Positions 8,098-16,817 of a stretch of 64,000 bases of DNA are shown here, piece by piece. Positions within the stretch are counted from its first letter, which is position 1, and every line of letters starts with the position of its first letter. The translations under genes were made by a program, and so were the position numbers. The DNA comes from Micromonospora parva. GTDB lineage: Bacteria; Actinomycetota; Actinomycetes; Mycobacteriales; Micromonosporaceae. A model generated the notes under the pieces. That model had not been told where the DNA came from, searched no databases, and saw only the letters and a list, made by a program, of their open reading frames with translations. Location of the stretch: assembly GCF_000718515.1 (NCBI RefSeq), contig NZ_JNZS01000020.1:62001-126000 (forward strand), in the 5' to 3' direction.

Positions 8098-9144
8098 ATG
8101 CGTGCACTGCGGTTGCGGGAGTGGCAGTCGGAACCGGAGTTGGTCGAGGTCCCCGACCCGACGCCCGGGCCGGGTCAGGTGGTGGTCCGGATCGGCGGTG
8201 CCGGCGCGTGCCACTCCGACCTGCACCTGATGGACGAGTTCGAGCCGGGCACGGTGCCCTGGAACCCGCCGTTCACCCTCGGTCACGAGAACGCCGGCTG
8301 GGTGCACGCCCTCGGCGACGGGGTGACCGGGCTGTCCGTCGGGCAACCGGTCGCGGTGTTCGGGGCATGGGGTTGTGGCACCTGCGCACGCTGTCGGCTC
8401 GGGATCGACCCGTACTGCGAGAACCCTTCCGCCGCGCCGGTGCCGAGCGGAGGCGGTGGGCTCGGACTGGACGGCGGGATGGCCGAGTTCGAACTTGTCC
8501 CGCACGCGCGGCACGTCGTACCTCTACCGGAGGGTCTGGATCCGGTGCAAGCCGCACCGCTGACCGACGCGGGGCTCACCCCGTACCACGCCGTCCGGCG
8601 CTCCTGGCCGAAGCTGCCACCGGGCAGCACGGCCGTGGTGATCGGGGTCGGCGGGCTGGGGCACGTGGGCGTGCAGATCCTCAAGGCCACCACCGCCGCG
8701 CGGGTGATCGCCGTGGACACCCGGGCCGAGGCGCTGCGACTGGCCGAGGAGTGCGGCGCGGATCGCACGGTGACCTCCGGACCGACCGCCGCCGAGGAGA
8801 TCCGGGATGCCACCGGAGGGCGGGGCGCCGACGTGGTGCTGGACTTCGTCGGCGCGGACAGCACCCTGGCGCTCGGCGTGGCGGCGGCCCGCACCGTGGG
8901 CGACCTGACCATCGTGGGGATCGGCGGCGGCACCGTGGGAGTGTCGTTCTTCTCCGTGCCGTACGAGCTGAGTATCGCCACCACCTACTGGGGCAGCCGA
9001 CCCGAGCTGGTGGAGGTGCTCGACCTGGGCGCCCGGGGCCTGGTCCGGCCGAGCATCACCACCTTCGCGCTGGACGACGCCCTGGACGCGTACCGCCAGA
9101 TGCGCGACGGGACCCTGGAGGGCCGGGCGGTGATCGTGCCGTGA
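8098..9144 (+). CDS. Zinc-dependent alcohol dehydrogenase (MDR family)
   Basis: A 348-residue NAD(P)-dependent medium-chain dehydrogenase. Catalytic zinc ligands are Cys38 (GACHSDLH) and His63/Glu64 (GHENAG). The structural-zinc lobe Cys93, Cys96, Cys99 and Cys107 is intact. The Rossmann fold carries GVGGLGHVG and an acidic VDTRAE after beta-2, suggesting NAD preference. The ATG at 8098 has GGGAG upstream; the longer open frame from 7294 is antisense to the SCP2 gene and is not used. It resembles secondary or aryl alcohol dehydrogenases. It is convergent with the DinB gene at 9154 with only nine bases between. Confidence 0.9.
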   Translation: MRALRLREWQSEPELVEVPDPTPGPGQVVVRIGGAGACHSDLHLMDEFEPGTVPWNPPFTLGHENAGWVHALGDGVTGLSVGQPVAVFGAWGCGTCARCRLGIDPYCENPSAAPVPSGGGGLGLDGGMAEFELVPHARHVVPLPEGLDPVQAAPLTDAGLTPYHAVRRSWPKLPPGSTAVVIGVGGLGHVGVQILKATTAARVIAVDTRAEALRLAEECGADRTVTSGPTAAEEIRDATGGRGADVVLDFVGADSTLALGVAAARTVGDLTIVGIGGGTVGVSFFSVPYELSIATTYWGSRPELVEVLDLGARGLVRPSITTFALDDALDAYRQMRDGTLEGRAVIVP

Positions 9145-9153
9145 GCCCGGCCG

Positions 9154-9663
9154 TCAGCCGGCCTCGAGCAGGCCACGCACGTAGGCGGCCTGGCCGACGT
9201 GTTGCAGGTCGTCCTCGACGACGCTGACCAACCGGACGCCGAGGGTGACCGGCGGATCCCACGCCTCGTCGACCACACGGTCCAGGTCCGCCGGGGCCAG
9301 ACCGGCCAGGAAGTCCCCGGTACGCCCGGCGACCGCCCCGTAGTAGTCGATGAGCGCCTGCGCGCTCTCCGGCCTAACCGTCGCGACCTGGGCGGGCGAG
9401 TGCCCGTAGCCGGTGTTGTCGGGGTCGGCGGCGAGCCCGAACCGCCCCGCCCAGTCGCCGCTGGCCCAGATCTGGTCGGCGTCGAGGATCTCGGCGACAT
9501 GATGGTCCTGCACCCGGGTGAGGTGCCAGACCAGCCAGCCGATCGAGTTGGCGCCCGGGGCGGGCTGGTGGCGCAGTTGCTCGGGGCTGAGGCCCTCGAC
9601 CGCCGCGCGGACGAGGTCGGGCAGTCGGTCGTACGCCTCGGTCAGCAGGTCACTCACATTCAC
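9154..9663 (-). CDS. DinB/DUF664 family protein
   Basis: A 169-residue DinB-type four-helix bundle. The N-terminal MNVSDLLTEAYDRLPDLV and SIGWLVWHLTRVQDHHVAEI segments carry metal-type histidines, and VEDDLQHVGQAAYVRGLL closes the bundle in the usual position. It is related only distantly to the other DinB protein of this window (4877-5380). The ATG at 9663 has only a weak AAGGCG upstream. It is probably a mycothiol-dependent transferase or a metalloprotein of unknown substrate. Confidence 0.75.
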   Translation of the reverse strand: MNVSDLLTEAYDRLPDLVRAAVEGLSPEQLRHQPAPGANSIGWLVWHLTRVQDHHVAEILDADQIWASGDWAGRFGLAADPDNTGYGHSPAQVATVRPESAQALIDYYGAVAGRTGDFLAGLAPADLDRVVDEAWDPPVTLGVRLVSVVEDDLQHVGQAAYVRGLLEAG

Positions 9664-9730
9664 GTGCTGCGCCTTCCTGGTCGGTTGCGGATCAGGTACC
9701 GCCGGAGACGGGCGGGCAAACCTCGGCCGC

Positions 9731-9736
9731 TACGGT
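9731..9736 (+). promoter_or_regulatory. -10 hexamer of a leaderless promoter
   Basis: TACGGT lies six bases before the ATG at 9743. No ribosome-binding site is present. Confidence 0.5.
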
Positions 9737-9742
9737 GATCAA

Positions 9743-10258
9743 ATGGTCGCCGCGCTGGAGTTGTACCTGGACCCGGACGCCACCCGCCGGATCCGGGTGC
9801 TCTGGGACGCGCTGGAGGCCGAGGGCGTGCAGAGCATGCGCTCGCTGCTGGAGCAGCGCCACCGTCCACACGTCTCGCTCATGGTGGCGCCCCGGTTCGA
9901 CCCGGAGCAGGTCGCCGAGGCGTTACAGGGGACGGTGGTGGCCGCCCCGTTGCGGCTCGAATTCCAGCACGCCGGCCAGTTCGTCGGTCGGGTGCTCTGG
10001 CTCGGTCCGACGCCCACCCCGGAGTTGCTGGCGCACCACCGGCTGGTGCACGACCGGCTCGCCGCCGCCGGCATCCCCCTCGCCGAGCACTACCAGCCGG
10101 GGCGCTGGGTGCCGCACTGCACGCTGTCCATGCGGGTGCCGAACACGCTGATGGCCGCCGCGGTGCGCCGCTGTCTGGAGGTGTTGCCGCTGGCCGCGAC
10201 GGTGGTCGGCGCGGCGCTCACCGACCATGCCCGGGGCATCGCCCACCCGCTGCCTTGA
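9743..10258 (+). CDS. 2'-5' RNA ligase / 2H phosphoesterase family protein
   Basis: A 171-residue protein of the LigT-like 2H phosphoesterase superfamily. Both catalytic HxT/S motifs are present: His43-x-Ser45 (HRPHVSLMV) and His125-x-Thr127 (WVPHCTLSM), separated by the usual 82 residues. These enzymes act on cyclic or 2'-5' phosphodiesters in RNA or nucleotides; the physiological substrate here is unknown. The ATG at 9743 is preferred because a -10-like TACGGT sits six bases upstream with no Shine-Dalgarno, and the longer frame from 9518 runs antisense into the DinB gene. Confidence 0.85.
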   Translation: MVAALELYLDPDATRRIRVLWDALEAEGVQSMRSLLEQRHRPHVSLMVAPRFDPEQVAEALQGTVVAAPLRLEFQHAGQFVGRVLWLGPTPTPELLAHHRLVHDRLAAAGIPLAEHYQPGRWVPHCTLSMRVPNTLMAAAVRRCLEVLPLAATVVGAALTDHARGIAHPLP

Positions 10259-10466
10259 CCGTGACTCGACCGTCGCTGCGTAATGTCCGGTTTGGCAGGC
10301 GGCAGTCGGAAACCCGAAAACAAGCGGTGCGGAAGTGGCCGGGCGTGGGAAGGTTCGAGTGGCTGTCGTACCGGTGGTGGGCTGCTCACGGGCGGTCCCA
10401 CCCGGCCGGTGGCGCGAATTCACCCCGCGCCGCCCACGGCGGCTTCGACGAGGAGAGGCAGGGCCC

Positions 10467-10652
10467 ATGCAGGCTCAGCGCAGGCCACCGCGCACGGAGC
10501 GGAGCCAGACCCGGGACGACCGGACCGGCGGCGGAATGACCGGGGCAGCCACCCCCCTGACGATCTGGGCGGCCGCCGTACTGCTCGGCCGGATCGGTGC
10601 CGGCGACGACGACGTCGAGGACGAACGGCACATCCTGCGCGGCATCGAGTGA
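10467..10652 (+). CDS. Small hypothetical protein (61 aa)
   Basis: A 61-residue protein: a basic first third (MQAQRRPPRTERSQTRDD), a hydrophobic middle (TPLTIWAAAVLLGRIG) and an acidic tail (DDDVEDERHILRGIE). The ATG at 10467 has AGGAGAGG about ten bases upstream. It could be a small membrane-associated protein. It is convergent with corA, 15 bases away. The 208 bases before it hold no other gene that I can support. Confidence 0.5.
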   Translation: MQAQRRPPRTERSQTRDDRTGGGMTGAATPLTIWAAAVLLGRIGAGDDDVEDERHILRGIE

Positions 10653-10667
10653 GCCGCGGCCAAGGGC

Positions 10668-11792
10668 TCAGAGCCAGCCGCGCCGCTTGAAGATCACATA
10701 GAGGGTGCCGCAGACCAGCAGCATCAACAGCAGCGCGAAGAGGTAACCGAAGCGCCAGTTCAGCTCCGGCATGTGGACGAAGTTCATGCCGTACACGGTG
10801 CCGATGAGCGTGGGAGCGAAGAGGATCGCCGCCCAGGAGGAAACCTTCTTCAGCTCCTCGTTCTGGCTGTAGCTGGCCGCCGTGAGACTGCGCATCTCCT
10901 CGTTCTGCTGCTGCGAGACGAGGGTCGCGTTGACGGTGAGGATGTTCTGCAACAGGTGCCGGAAACCGTCCACCCGCTCCACCACCTGGGTCAGGTGGTC
11001 GGTCACGTCGCGCAGGTAGCGGCGCAGCTCCTCGTCGGCGCTGGCGCTGCCCGCGCCGACGGCCAGCGCGTCGAGCACGCTGAGCAGGGGGCGGGCGGCC
11101 CGCTGGAACTGGATGACCTCGCGGCTGAGGCCGTAGATGCGGCGGCTGGCGTTCGGGTCGCCACCGAACACCTGGGTCTCGATCTCGTCGATGTCGTTCT
11201 CCAGCCCGGCCACCACCGGCGCGTACCCGTCGACGACCTGGTCCAGGATCGCGTACAGGACCGCCTCCGGGCCCCGGGCGAGCATCTGCGCCTCGGTCTC
11301 CATCCGCCGCCGCACCGCGGCCAGGTCCGGTGCCTCACCGTGGCGGACGGTGACCACGAAACCCGGCCCGATGAACAGGTGCAGCTCGGAGAACTCGACC
11401 TCCTCCCGCAGGTCGTCGTAGCGGGCGGCGCGCAGCACCACGAACAGGGTGTGGCCGTAGCGCTCCAGCTTGGGCCGCTGGTGGGCGTTGATCGCGTCCT
11501 CGACCGCCAGGTCGTGCAGCCGGAACTCGCGGGCCAGTGAGGTGATCTGCTCGATGTCGGGCCGGTACAACCCGATCCAGGCCATCGCGTCGTCCTGCTC
11601 CTGCAGGCAGCGGTACGTCTCGGCGAGGCCGGACGGCGAGGCGAACCGGTGCCCCCGGAGGTAGACCGCGCTGTCCACCAGGCCGTGGGAGGCTGCGGGC
11701 GACTCCGGGGGCGGCACCACGCCGACCCTCGTCTCGTACTCGTCGAGTTGACGGCCGAAGCCACCACCCGGGCGGAAACGACGGCCGACCAT
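10668..11792 (-). CDS. corA: CorA-family magnesium/cobalt transporter
   Basis: A 374-residue pentameric Mg2+ channel of the inner membrane. The long N-terminal cytoplasmic domain (about 1-310) contains the helical funnel, and the C-terminus has two transmembrane helices. The selectivity signature YGMNF lies at the end of the first helix, followed by a loop with MPEL and a C-terminal basic tail (FKRRGWL). The ATG at 11792 has a GGAGGGG ribosome-binding site; the extra 46 residues of the longer frame are antisense to the next gene's promoter. It is divergent from the APC permease across about 140 bases. Confidence 0.9.
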   Translation of the reverse strand: MVGRRFRPGGGFGRQLDEYETRVGVVPPPESPAASHGLVDSAVYLRGHRFASPSGLAETYRCLQEQDDAMAWIGLYRPDIEQITSLAREFRLHDLAVEDAINAHQRPKLERYGHTLFVVLRAARYDDLREEVEFSELHLFIGPGFVVTVRHGEAPDLAAVRRRMETEAQMLARGPEAVLYAILDQVVDGYAPVVAGLENDIDEIETQVFGGDPNASRRIYGLSREVIQFQRAARPLLSVLDALAVGAGSASADEELRRYLRDVTDHLTQVVERVDGFRHLLQNILTVNATLVSQQQNEEMRSLTAASYSQNEELKKVSSWAAILFAPTLIGTVYGMNFVHMPELNWRFGYLFALLLMLLVCGTLYVIFKRRGWL

Positions 11793-11931
11793 GCCCTGTC
11801 CCCTCCCCCGGTGCCGTCCGGTCCGGACCGGGAGGCTGCATCCCCGGTGCCCTGGGCCCGAAACCCGCCGGGGTGTCGGCTGGGTTCCGCGCACCGGCGG
11901 ACGGCAGCGGCCCCATGGGCGGATACTCACG

Positions 11932-13902
11932 GTGACCGTGAGCGGGATGACGGGGGACGCGCCGGTGACGTTCGACAGACGCGCCGGCCGGTTGCGGGGG
12001 TGGCTGCTCGCCGGCTCGGACCAGGCCGTGCAGCACCCGGGACCGCACGGGCGCCCGCCGGAGCACCGGCACCACCCGTGGTGGAAGGTGATGTGCCTGA
12101 CCGGTGTGGACTACTTCTCCACGCTGGGTTACCAGCCGGGCATCGCGGCGCTGGCCGCCGGGGCGCTCTCGCCGGTGGCGACGCTGGTGCTGGTGCTGGT
12201 GACGCTGCTGGGCGCGTTGCCGGTCTACCGGCGGGTGGCGGTGGAGAGCCCGCACGGTGAGGGTTCCATCGCGATGCTGGTCCGCCTGCTGAGCTACTGG
12301 CCGGGCAAGCTGCTGGTGCTGGTGCTGCTCGGTTTCGCGGCCACCGACTTCATCATCACCATCACCCTCTCGGCGGCCGACGCGACGGCGCACATCGACG
12401 AGAACCCCTTCTGGCCGAGTGCGCTCAAGGGGCACGAGGTGCTGGTCACACTGCTGCTCGTGTCGCTGCTGGGCGCGGTGTTCCTCAAGGGATTCACCGA
12501 GGCGATCGGGATCGCCGTCGTCCTGGTCGCGGTCTACCTGACGCTGAACGCGGTGGTGGTGGCCGACGCGCTGTGGCGGGTGGTGAGGCATCCGAGCGCG
12601 GTGGGCGACTGGACCACCGCGCTGACCACCGGGCACGGCGACCCGTGGTTGGTGGTCGGGCTGTCGCTGCTGGTCTTTCCGAAGCTGGCGTTGGGTCTGT
12701 CCGGCTTCGAGACCGGGGTGGCGGTGATGCCGAGCGTACGGGGTGACCCGCAGGATTCGGAGGCACGACCGCTGGGCCGGATCCGTGGCGCGCGCCGGCT
12801 GCTCACCACCGCAGCGGTGATCATGAGCGTTTTTCTGATCACCAGCAGCGTGACGACAACGGTGCTGATCCCGCCGGACGCCTTCCAGCCGGGCGGGCCG
12901 GCGAACGGGCGGGCGCTGGCCTATCTGGCACACGCTCACCTCGGCGAGGTGTTCGGCACCATCTACGACCTGTCCACCATCGGGATCCTCTGGTTCGCCG
13001 GGGCGTCGGCGATGGCTGGTCTGCTCAACCTCGTGCCGCGCTACCTGCCCCGCTACGGCATGGCGCCGACCTGGGCGCGAGCCGTCCGGCCGCTGGTGCT
13101 GGTCTTCACCTCGGTGGCGTTCCTGATCACGATCGTCTTCGAGGCCAGCGTGGACGCGCAGGGCGGCGCGTACGCCACCGGGGTGCTGGTGTTGATCACC
13201 TCGGCCGCGACGGCGGTGACGCTCGCGGCGCTGCGGCAGCGTCAGCGCGGTCGCACCATCGCGTTCGGCGTCATCGCGGTGATCTTCGTCTACACGACGC
13301 TGGCGAACGTGGTGGAACGCCCCAGTGGCGTCAAGATCGCCGCTTGTTTCATCGGCGGGATCATCCTGGTGTCGGTGTTGTCCCGGCTGATGCGGGCCTA
13401 CGAGCTGCGCGTCGATCACGTCGAACTGGATCCGGCCGCGGCCCGGATCATCGACGAACGCGCCGGCCGGCGGATCCGCCTCATCGCGCACGAACCCGAC
13501 CGGCGCGACGAGGCGGAGTACCGCGCCAAGCTCGCCCAGACCATGGCGGACAACGACTTCCCCGACGACAGCGACGTCATCTTCGTCGAGGTCGAGGTCA
13601 CCGACCCGTCCGACTTCGAGACCGAGGTGCTGGTCCGCGGCAGCGTCGTCGACGGCCGCTTCCCGGTGCTCAGCCTGGCCAGTTCGTCGGTGCCCACCGC
13701 GCTGGCCGCCCTGCTGCTGGAGATCCGCGACCGCAGCCGTCGGCGGCCCCACATCTACTTCGAGTGGTCCGAGGGCGGCCCGGTTCGCAACTTCCTGCGC
13801 TACCTGGCGTTCGGGCAGGGCGCGATCGCCTCGGTGACCCGGGAGATCCTGCGCCGCCAGGAACCCGACCCACACCGTCGACCGCACGTGCACGCCGGCT
13901 GA
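11932..13902 (+). CDS. APC-superfamily amino-acid permease-like transporter
   Basis: A protein of about 656 residues with a cytoplasmic N-terminus, 10-12 transmembrane helices (about residues 40-480) and a hydrophilic C-terminal domain of about 160 residues (from [16 protein letters not shown]). Early motifs [17 protein letters not shown] and GEGSIAML fit an APC transporter. The C-terminal soluble domain is longer than in classical amino-acid permeases and may regulate transport. The start is uncertain: in-frame GTG codons at 11932 and 11938 and ATG at 11947 are all possible; 11932 has a GGGCGGA sequence nine bases upstream. The substrate is unknown. Confidence 0.75.
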   Translation: MTVSGMTGDAPVTFDRRAGRLRGWLLAGSDQAVQHPGPHGRPPEHRHHPWWKVMCLTGVDYFSTLGYQPGIAALAAGALSPVATLVLVLVTLLGALPVYRRVAVESPHGEGSIAMLVRLLSYWPGKLLVLVLLGFAATDFIITITLSAADATAHIDENPFWPSALKGHEVLVTLLLVSLLGAVFLKGFTEAIGIAVVLVAVYLTLNAVVVADALWRVVRHPSAVGDWTTALTTGHGDPWLVVGLSLLVFPKLALGLSGFETGVAVMPSVRGDPQDSEARPLGRIRGARRLLTTAAVIMSVFLITSSVTTTVLIPPDAFQPGGPANGRALAYLAHAHLGEVFGTIYDLSTIGILWFAGASAMAGLLNLVPRYLPRYGMAPTWARAVRPLVLVFTSVAFLITIVFEASVDAQGGAYATGVLVLITSAATAVTLAALRQRQRGRTIAFGVIAVIFVYTTLANVVERPSGVKIAACFIGGIILVSVLSRLMRAYELRVDHVELDPAAARIIDERAGRRIRLIAHEPDRRDEAEYRAKLAQTMADNDFPDDSDVIFVEVEVTDPSDFETEVLVRGSVVDGRFPVLSLASSSVPTALAALLLEIRDRSRRRPHIYFEWSEGGPVRNFLRYLAFGQGAIASVTREILRRQEPDPHRRPHVHAG

Positions 13903-13984
13903 CCTGGGCGCGGACGGCTCGTCGCGCACGGTGAGCGTGGTCATACCGACTGGACGCGGCACCCGTTGGTGCTGCTAGCCTCGG

Positions 13985-14105
13985 CGCAGGTCATGAGCGC
14001 CAGCGCGAAGCCCCGGCTCGCTGGCCGGCAACCCTCCTCCGCGGTGGGGTGCCCCGGGTGAAGACCAGGCACCGGCACGACGTCGGTGCAAGCGTGGCCT
14101 GGCAC
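13985..14105 (+). promoter_or_regulatory. SAM-IV riboswitch
   Basis: The sequence matches the actinobacterial SAM-IV aptamer. GGTCATGAG opens the P1 stem at 13989, followed by the conserved CCCCGGCTCGCTGGCCGGC and AACCCTCC, then GCGGTGGGGTGCCCCGGGTG and the closing GACC at 14063-14066. A downstream hairpin with CACCG/CGGTG arms (about 14071-14089) fits the extra 3' stem that separates SAM-IV from SAM-I. It lies 27 bases upstream of the leader peptide and about 270 bases upstream of the ABC transporter genes. A self-complementary CCCGGG occurs in the aptamer (14053-14058) and beside the leader ribosome-binding site (14121-14126), a possible route to translational control. A weak -10-like TAGCCT lies at 13976. 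Confidence 0.85.
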
Positions 14106-14132
14106 CCAGGTCAGCACAGACCCGGGAGAACC

Positions 14133-14273
14133 ATGCGCATCCTCAGCACCACCCCACCGACTGACGTCGCGGACCTCCGCACCGGTCGACCCTCGCCCGC
14201 ACTGACCCGGCGACGGCACGTGGACACGATGCGAATGTGCAGCGCCGCCTGTCGTCGCGGCACCGCGCTCTAG
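14133..14273 (+). CDS. Cysteine-containing leader peptide
   Basis: A 46-residue small frame with its own GGGAGA ribosome-binding site, ending RRRHVDTMRMCSAACRR plus five residues. The RHVDxxR..S..C arrangement is what I know from short actinobacterial leader peptides that precede sulfur and cysteine uptake genes. The two Cys codons are at 14238-14240 and 14250-14252, near the stop. It sits between the SAM-IV riboswitch and the transporter operon, so its translation probably reports cysteine supply to the downstream genes. It is longer than typical leader peptides of this kind (about 20-30 residues). Confidence 0.7.
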   Translation: MRILSTTPPTDVADLRTGRPSPALTRRRHVDTMRMCSAACRRGTAL

Positions 14274-14296
14274 CACCACCCTCCCGAAACCCCTTT

Positions 14297-14335
14297 CCAC
14301 CGGTACGCCCATCGGGCGCGCCGTCGGTGGCGCGC
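14297..14335 (+). terminator. Possible attenuator with mutually exclusive hairpins
   Basis: Structure A pairs CCACCG (14297-14302) with CGGTGG (14325-14330), enclosing CGCCC/GGGCG (14306-14310 with 14314-14318). Structure B pairs GCGCGCC (14316-14322) with GGCGCGC (14329-14335) around a 6-base loop. A and B share bases and cannot form together. The element lies between the leader peptide stop and the first transporter gene. There is no U-tract, so termination is an inference. Confidence 0.45.
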
Positions 14336-14373
14336 ACCCACGCCCGCCGAGACACCACCCTTCGGAGACACCA

Positions 14374-15240
14374 GTGCGATTCCTTCCCGCAGTGACCCGT
14401 GCCGCCGCCCTGGGGGCGGCGACGATCCTGGCCGCCACCGCCCTCACCGCCTGCGGCGACGACAGCTCGTCCGACGCCACCACCAACCCGTACGGCCTGG
14501 CCCAGCCGGGCGTGCTGCGCGCCGGCACGCTGACCGACGCCCCGCCGAACGTGTACCTCAAGGACGGCAGGTTCACCGGCTTCGACAACGACCTGCTGAC
14601 CGCCGTGGCCGGCAAGCTCGGCCTCACTGTGGAGTTCGTCGGCACCGACTTCTCCGCGCTGCTCAGCCAGGTCAACAACCGCAAGTTCGACGTTGGCAGC
14701 TCCTCGATCACCATCACCGAGGCCCGCAAGAAGACAGTCGACTTCGGCAACGGCTACGACTTCGGCTACTTCGGCCTGGACGTCCCGGCCGGCTCGCCGA
14801 TCACCAACTTCGACCAGCTCACCGGCAAGCGGGTGGTGGTGGTGCAGGGCACGGTCCAGGACGACTACGCCACCGGCAAGCAGCTGAACCCGGTGCGGGT
14901 GCCGGACTACAACGGTGCGATCAACCAGCTCAAGGCGGGCACCGCCGACGCGTGGATCGCCCCGGCGGAGATCGGCGAGAAGTCGGCCGCCGACAGCAAC
15001 GGCAAGATCACCGTGGCGGCCAAGCAGCTCAGCCCGGCACCGACCGCGTACGCCGTGGCCAAGGGCAACGACAAGCTGCGCGAGGCGCTGAACAAGAGCC
15101 TCGACGAGGTCATCGCCGATGGCACCTGGACCCGGTTGCAGGCGCAGTACTACCCGGGCCGGCCGATCCCGGCGGACTTCAAGCCGGGCAGCGGCGCGGT
15201 CACTGTGGCGCCGTCGGCGTCCGCGTCGGCGGCGTCCTGA
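14374..15240 (+). CDS. Amino-acid ABC transporter substrate-binding lipoprotein
   Basis: A 288-residue periplasmic-binding-type lipoprotein of the polar amino-acid family (SBP_bac_3). The signal peptide ends in the lipobox LTAC with lipidated Cys27. Two-lobed fold signatures follow: FTGFDNDLLTAVAGKLGL, ITITEARKKTVDFG and VVVQGTVQDDYA. It delivers substrate to the permease and ATPase encoded next. The start codon is GTG with GGAGA upstream. Position behind a SAM-IV riboswitch and a Cys leader peptide suggests a sulfur amino acid such as cystine, but ligand residues cannot settle that. Confidence 0.85.
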   Translation: MRFLPAVTRAAALGAATILAATALTACGDDSSSDATTNPYGLAQPGVLRAGTLTDAPPNVYLKDGRFTGFDNDLLTAVAGKLGLTVEFVGTDFSALLSQVNNRKFDVGSSSITITEARKKTVDFGNGYDFGYFGLDVPAGSPITNFDQLTGKRVVVVQGTVQDDYATGKQLNPVRVPDYNGAINQLKAGTADAWIAPAEIGEKSAADSNGKITVAAKQLSPAPTAYAVAKGNDKLREALNKSLDEVIADGTWTRLQAQYYPGRPIPADFKPGSGAVTVAPSASASAAS

Positions 15241-15279
15241 ACCGGTGACGAGCGAGCGGGGCGGTAGGAGAGGCGACAC

Positions 15280-16050
15280 ATGGATCCGTTGAGCACCCTG
15301 TGGGAAACGTTCTTCGACTGGGACTCGATGCGCGAGGCGCTGCCCGAGATGCTGACCGTCGGGTTGCCCAACACGCTGATCCTGGCGGTCTCCGCCGCTC
15401 TGCTCGGCTCGGTGCTGGGCCTGCTGCTGGCCGTCGCGGGGATCTCCCGCAGCCGCTGGTTGCGATGGCCGGCGCGGGTCTACACCGACGTGTTCCGGGG
15501 GCTGCCGGCCGCCGCGACGATCCTGCTGATCGGCGTCGGGTTGGCCCCGCTGGGCATGCAGGTCTGGGGACCGGACCCCTACCCGTTGGGCATCCTGGCG
15601 CTGTCGCTCATCGCTGCCGCGTACATCGGGGAGATCTTCCGCTCGGGCATCCAGTCGGTGGAGGCCGCCCAGTTGGAGGGCGCCCGGGCGCTCGGTTTCT
15701 CCTGGGCCGACGCGATGCGGCTGGTGATCGTCCCGCAGGGCATCCGGCGGGTGCTGCCGGCCTGGGTGAACCAGCTCATCGCGCTGATCAAGGACTCCAG
15801 CCTGGTCTACTTCCTCGGTCTGGTGGCCAGCCAGCGGGAGCTGTTCCGGATCGGGCAGGACTACGCGGCCACCACCGGTAACGAGTCGGCGCTGCTGCTG
15901 GCGGGCCTGTGCTACCTGGCGTTGACCGTTCCGTTGACGCACGTCGTCAACTGGATCGACCGCCGGCTGCGCAACGGTCGGCCGGCCACCGCGCCGACAG
16001 ACGAGGACGACGACACCGCGCCGTACGCGATGGAAGGGGATCGGCGATGA
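15280..16050 (+). CDS. Amino-acid ABC transporter permease (PAAT/HisM type)
   Basis: A 256-residue inner-membrane permease with about five transmembrane segments. It has the family N-terminus (GLPNTLILAVSAALLGSVLG) and the EAA loop EAAQLEGARALGFSWADAMRLVIVPQG near residues 127-153, which docks the ATPase. A GGTAGGAGAGG ribosome-binding site precedes the ATG. The 3' end overlaps the ATPase start by four bases (ATGA). A single permease gene suggests a homodimer. Confidence 0.9.
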   Translation: MDPLSTLWETFFDWDSMREALPEMLTVGLPNTLILAVSAALLGSVLGLLLAVAGISRSRWLRWPARVYTDVFRGLPAAATILLIGVGLAPLGMQVWGPDPYPLGILALSLIAAAYIGEIFRSGIQSVEAAQLEGARALGFSWADAMRLVIVPQGIRRVLPAWVNQLIALIKDSSLVYFLGLVASQRELFRIGQDYAATTGNESALLLAGLCYLALTVPLTHVVNWIDRRLRNGRPATAPTDEDDDTAPYAMEGDRR

Positions 16051-16790
16051 CCGCCGCCAGCACGACCTCGGTCAGCCTCGACGTACGCGACGTGCACCTC
16101 GCCTTCGGACCGAACCGGGTGCTGCGTGGCGTCGACCTGTCGGTGCCGCGTGGCGCGACGGCCTGTGTCATCGGCCCGTCCGGGTCGGGCAAGTCCACAC
16201 TGCTGCGCACCATCAACCGGCTGATCGAACCGGACCGGGGCGACGTGCTGCTGGACGGGCGCAGCGTGCGGGGCGACGACCCGGACGCGCTGCGGCAGCG
16301 GGTGGGCATGGTGTTCCAGCAGTTCAACCTCTTCCCGCACATGAGCGTGCTGCGCAACGTCACGCTGGCGCTGCGCCGACTGCGCAAGCTCGGTGAGGAC
16401 GAGGCGGACGCGCTCGCCCGCGCCCAGTTGGAGCTGGTGGGGCTTGCCGGCAAGGCGAACTCCCGACCGGCGCAACTCTCCGGTGGTCAGCAGCAACGGG
16501 TAGCGATCGCCCGTGCGCTGGCGCTGCGGCCCGAGGTGATGCTCTTTGACGAGGCGACCTCGGCGCTCGACCCGGAGCTGGTCAAGGGTGTGCTCGGGGT
16601 GATGGCCGACCTGTCCGCCGCCGGAATGACCATGGTGGTGGTGACCCACGAGATGGGCTTCGCCCGGCAGGTCGCCGACACCGTCGCCTTCATGGACCGG
16701 GGTGTGGTGCTGGAGGCCGGCCCGCCCGAGGCCGTCTTCGAGCGGGCCGAACATCCGCGGCTGCGCCGGTTCCTCGACCAGGTGCTCTGA
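16047..16790 (+). CDS. Amino-acid ABC transporter ATP-binding protein
   Basis: A 247-residue nucleotide-binding subunit of the GlnQ/HisP type. It has Walker A GPSGSGKST (about residues 44-52), Q-loop FQQFNLFPHMSVLRN, the signature LSGGQQQRVAIARAL, Walker B MLFDEATSALDPE and switch His in VVTHEMGFARQVAD. Translation is coupled to the permease through an ATGA overlap. It closes the riboswitch-controlled three-gene importer operon; a short hairpin follows the stop. Confidence 0.92.
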   Translation: MTAASTTSVSLDVRDVHLAFGPNRVLRGVDLSVPRGATACVIGPSGSGKSTLLRTINRLIEPDRGDVLLDGRSVRGDDPDALRQRVGMVFQQFNLFPHMSVLRNVTLALRRLRKLGEDEADALARAQLELVGLAGKANSRPAQLSGGQQQRVAIARALALRPEVMLFDEATSALDPELVKGVLGVMADLSAAGMTMVVVTHEMGFARQVADTVAFMDRGVVLEAGPPEAVFERAEHPRLRRFLDQVL

Positions 16791-16791
16791 G

Positions 16792-16807
16792 CCGCGCGGG
16801 CGCGCGG
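16792..16807. terminator. Short GC hairpin between convergent genes
   Basis: CCGCGC (16792-16797) pairs with GCGCGG (16802-16807) around a 4-base loop, just after the ATPase stop and ten bases from the antiporter stop. Confidence 0.4.
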
Positions 16808-16817
16808 TGGCCGACGG

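Noticed and set aside
11335..13962. 875-residue minus-strand frame opposite the APC permease
   Set aside because: The permease frame has membrane helices and conserved motifs; the antisense translation is His/Gln/Arg-rich with no domain.
14049..14132. Longer start for the leader peptide frame at 14049
   Set aside because: It would begin inside the riboswitch aptamer; the ATG at 14133 has its own ribosome-binding site.
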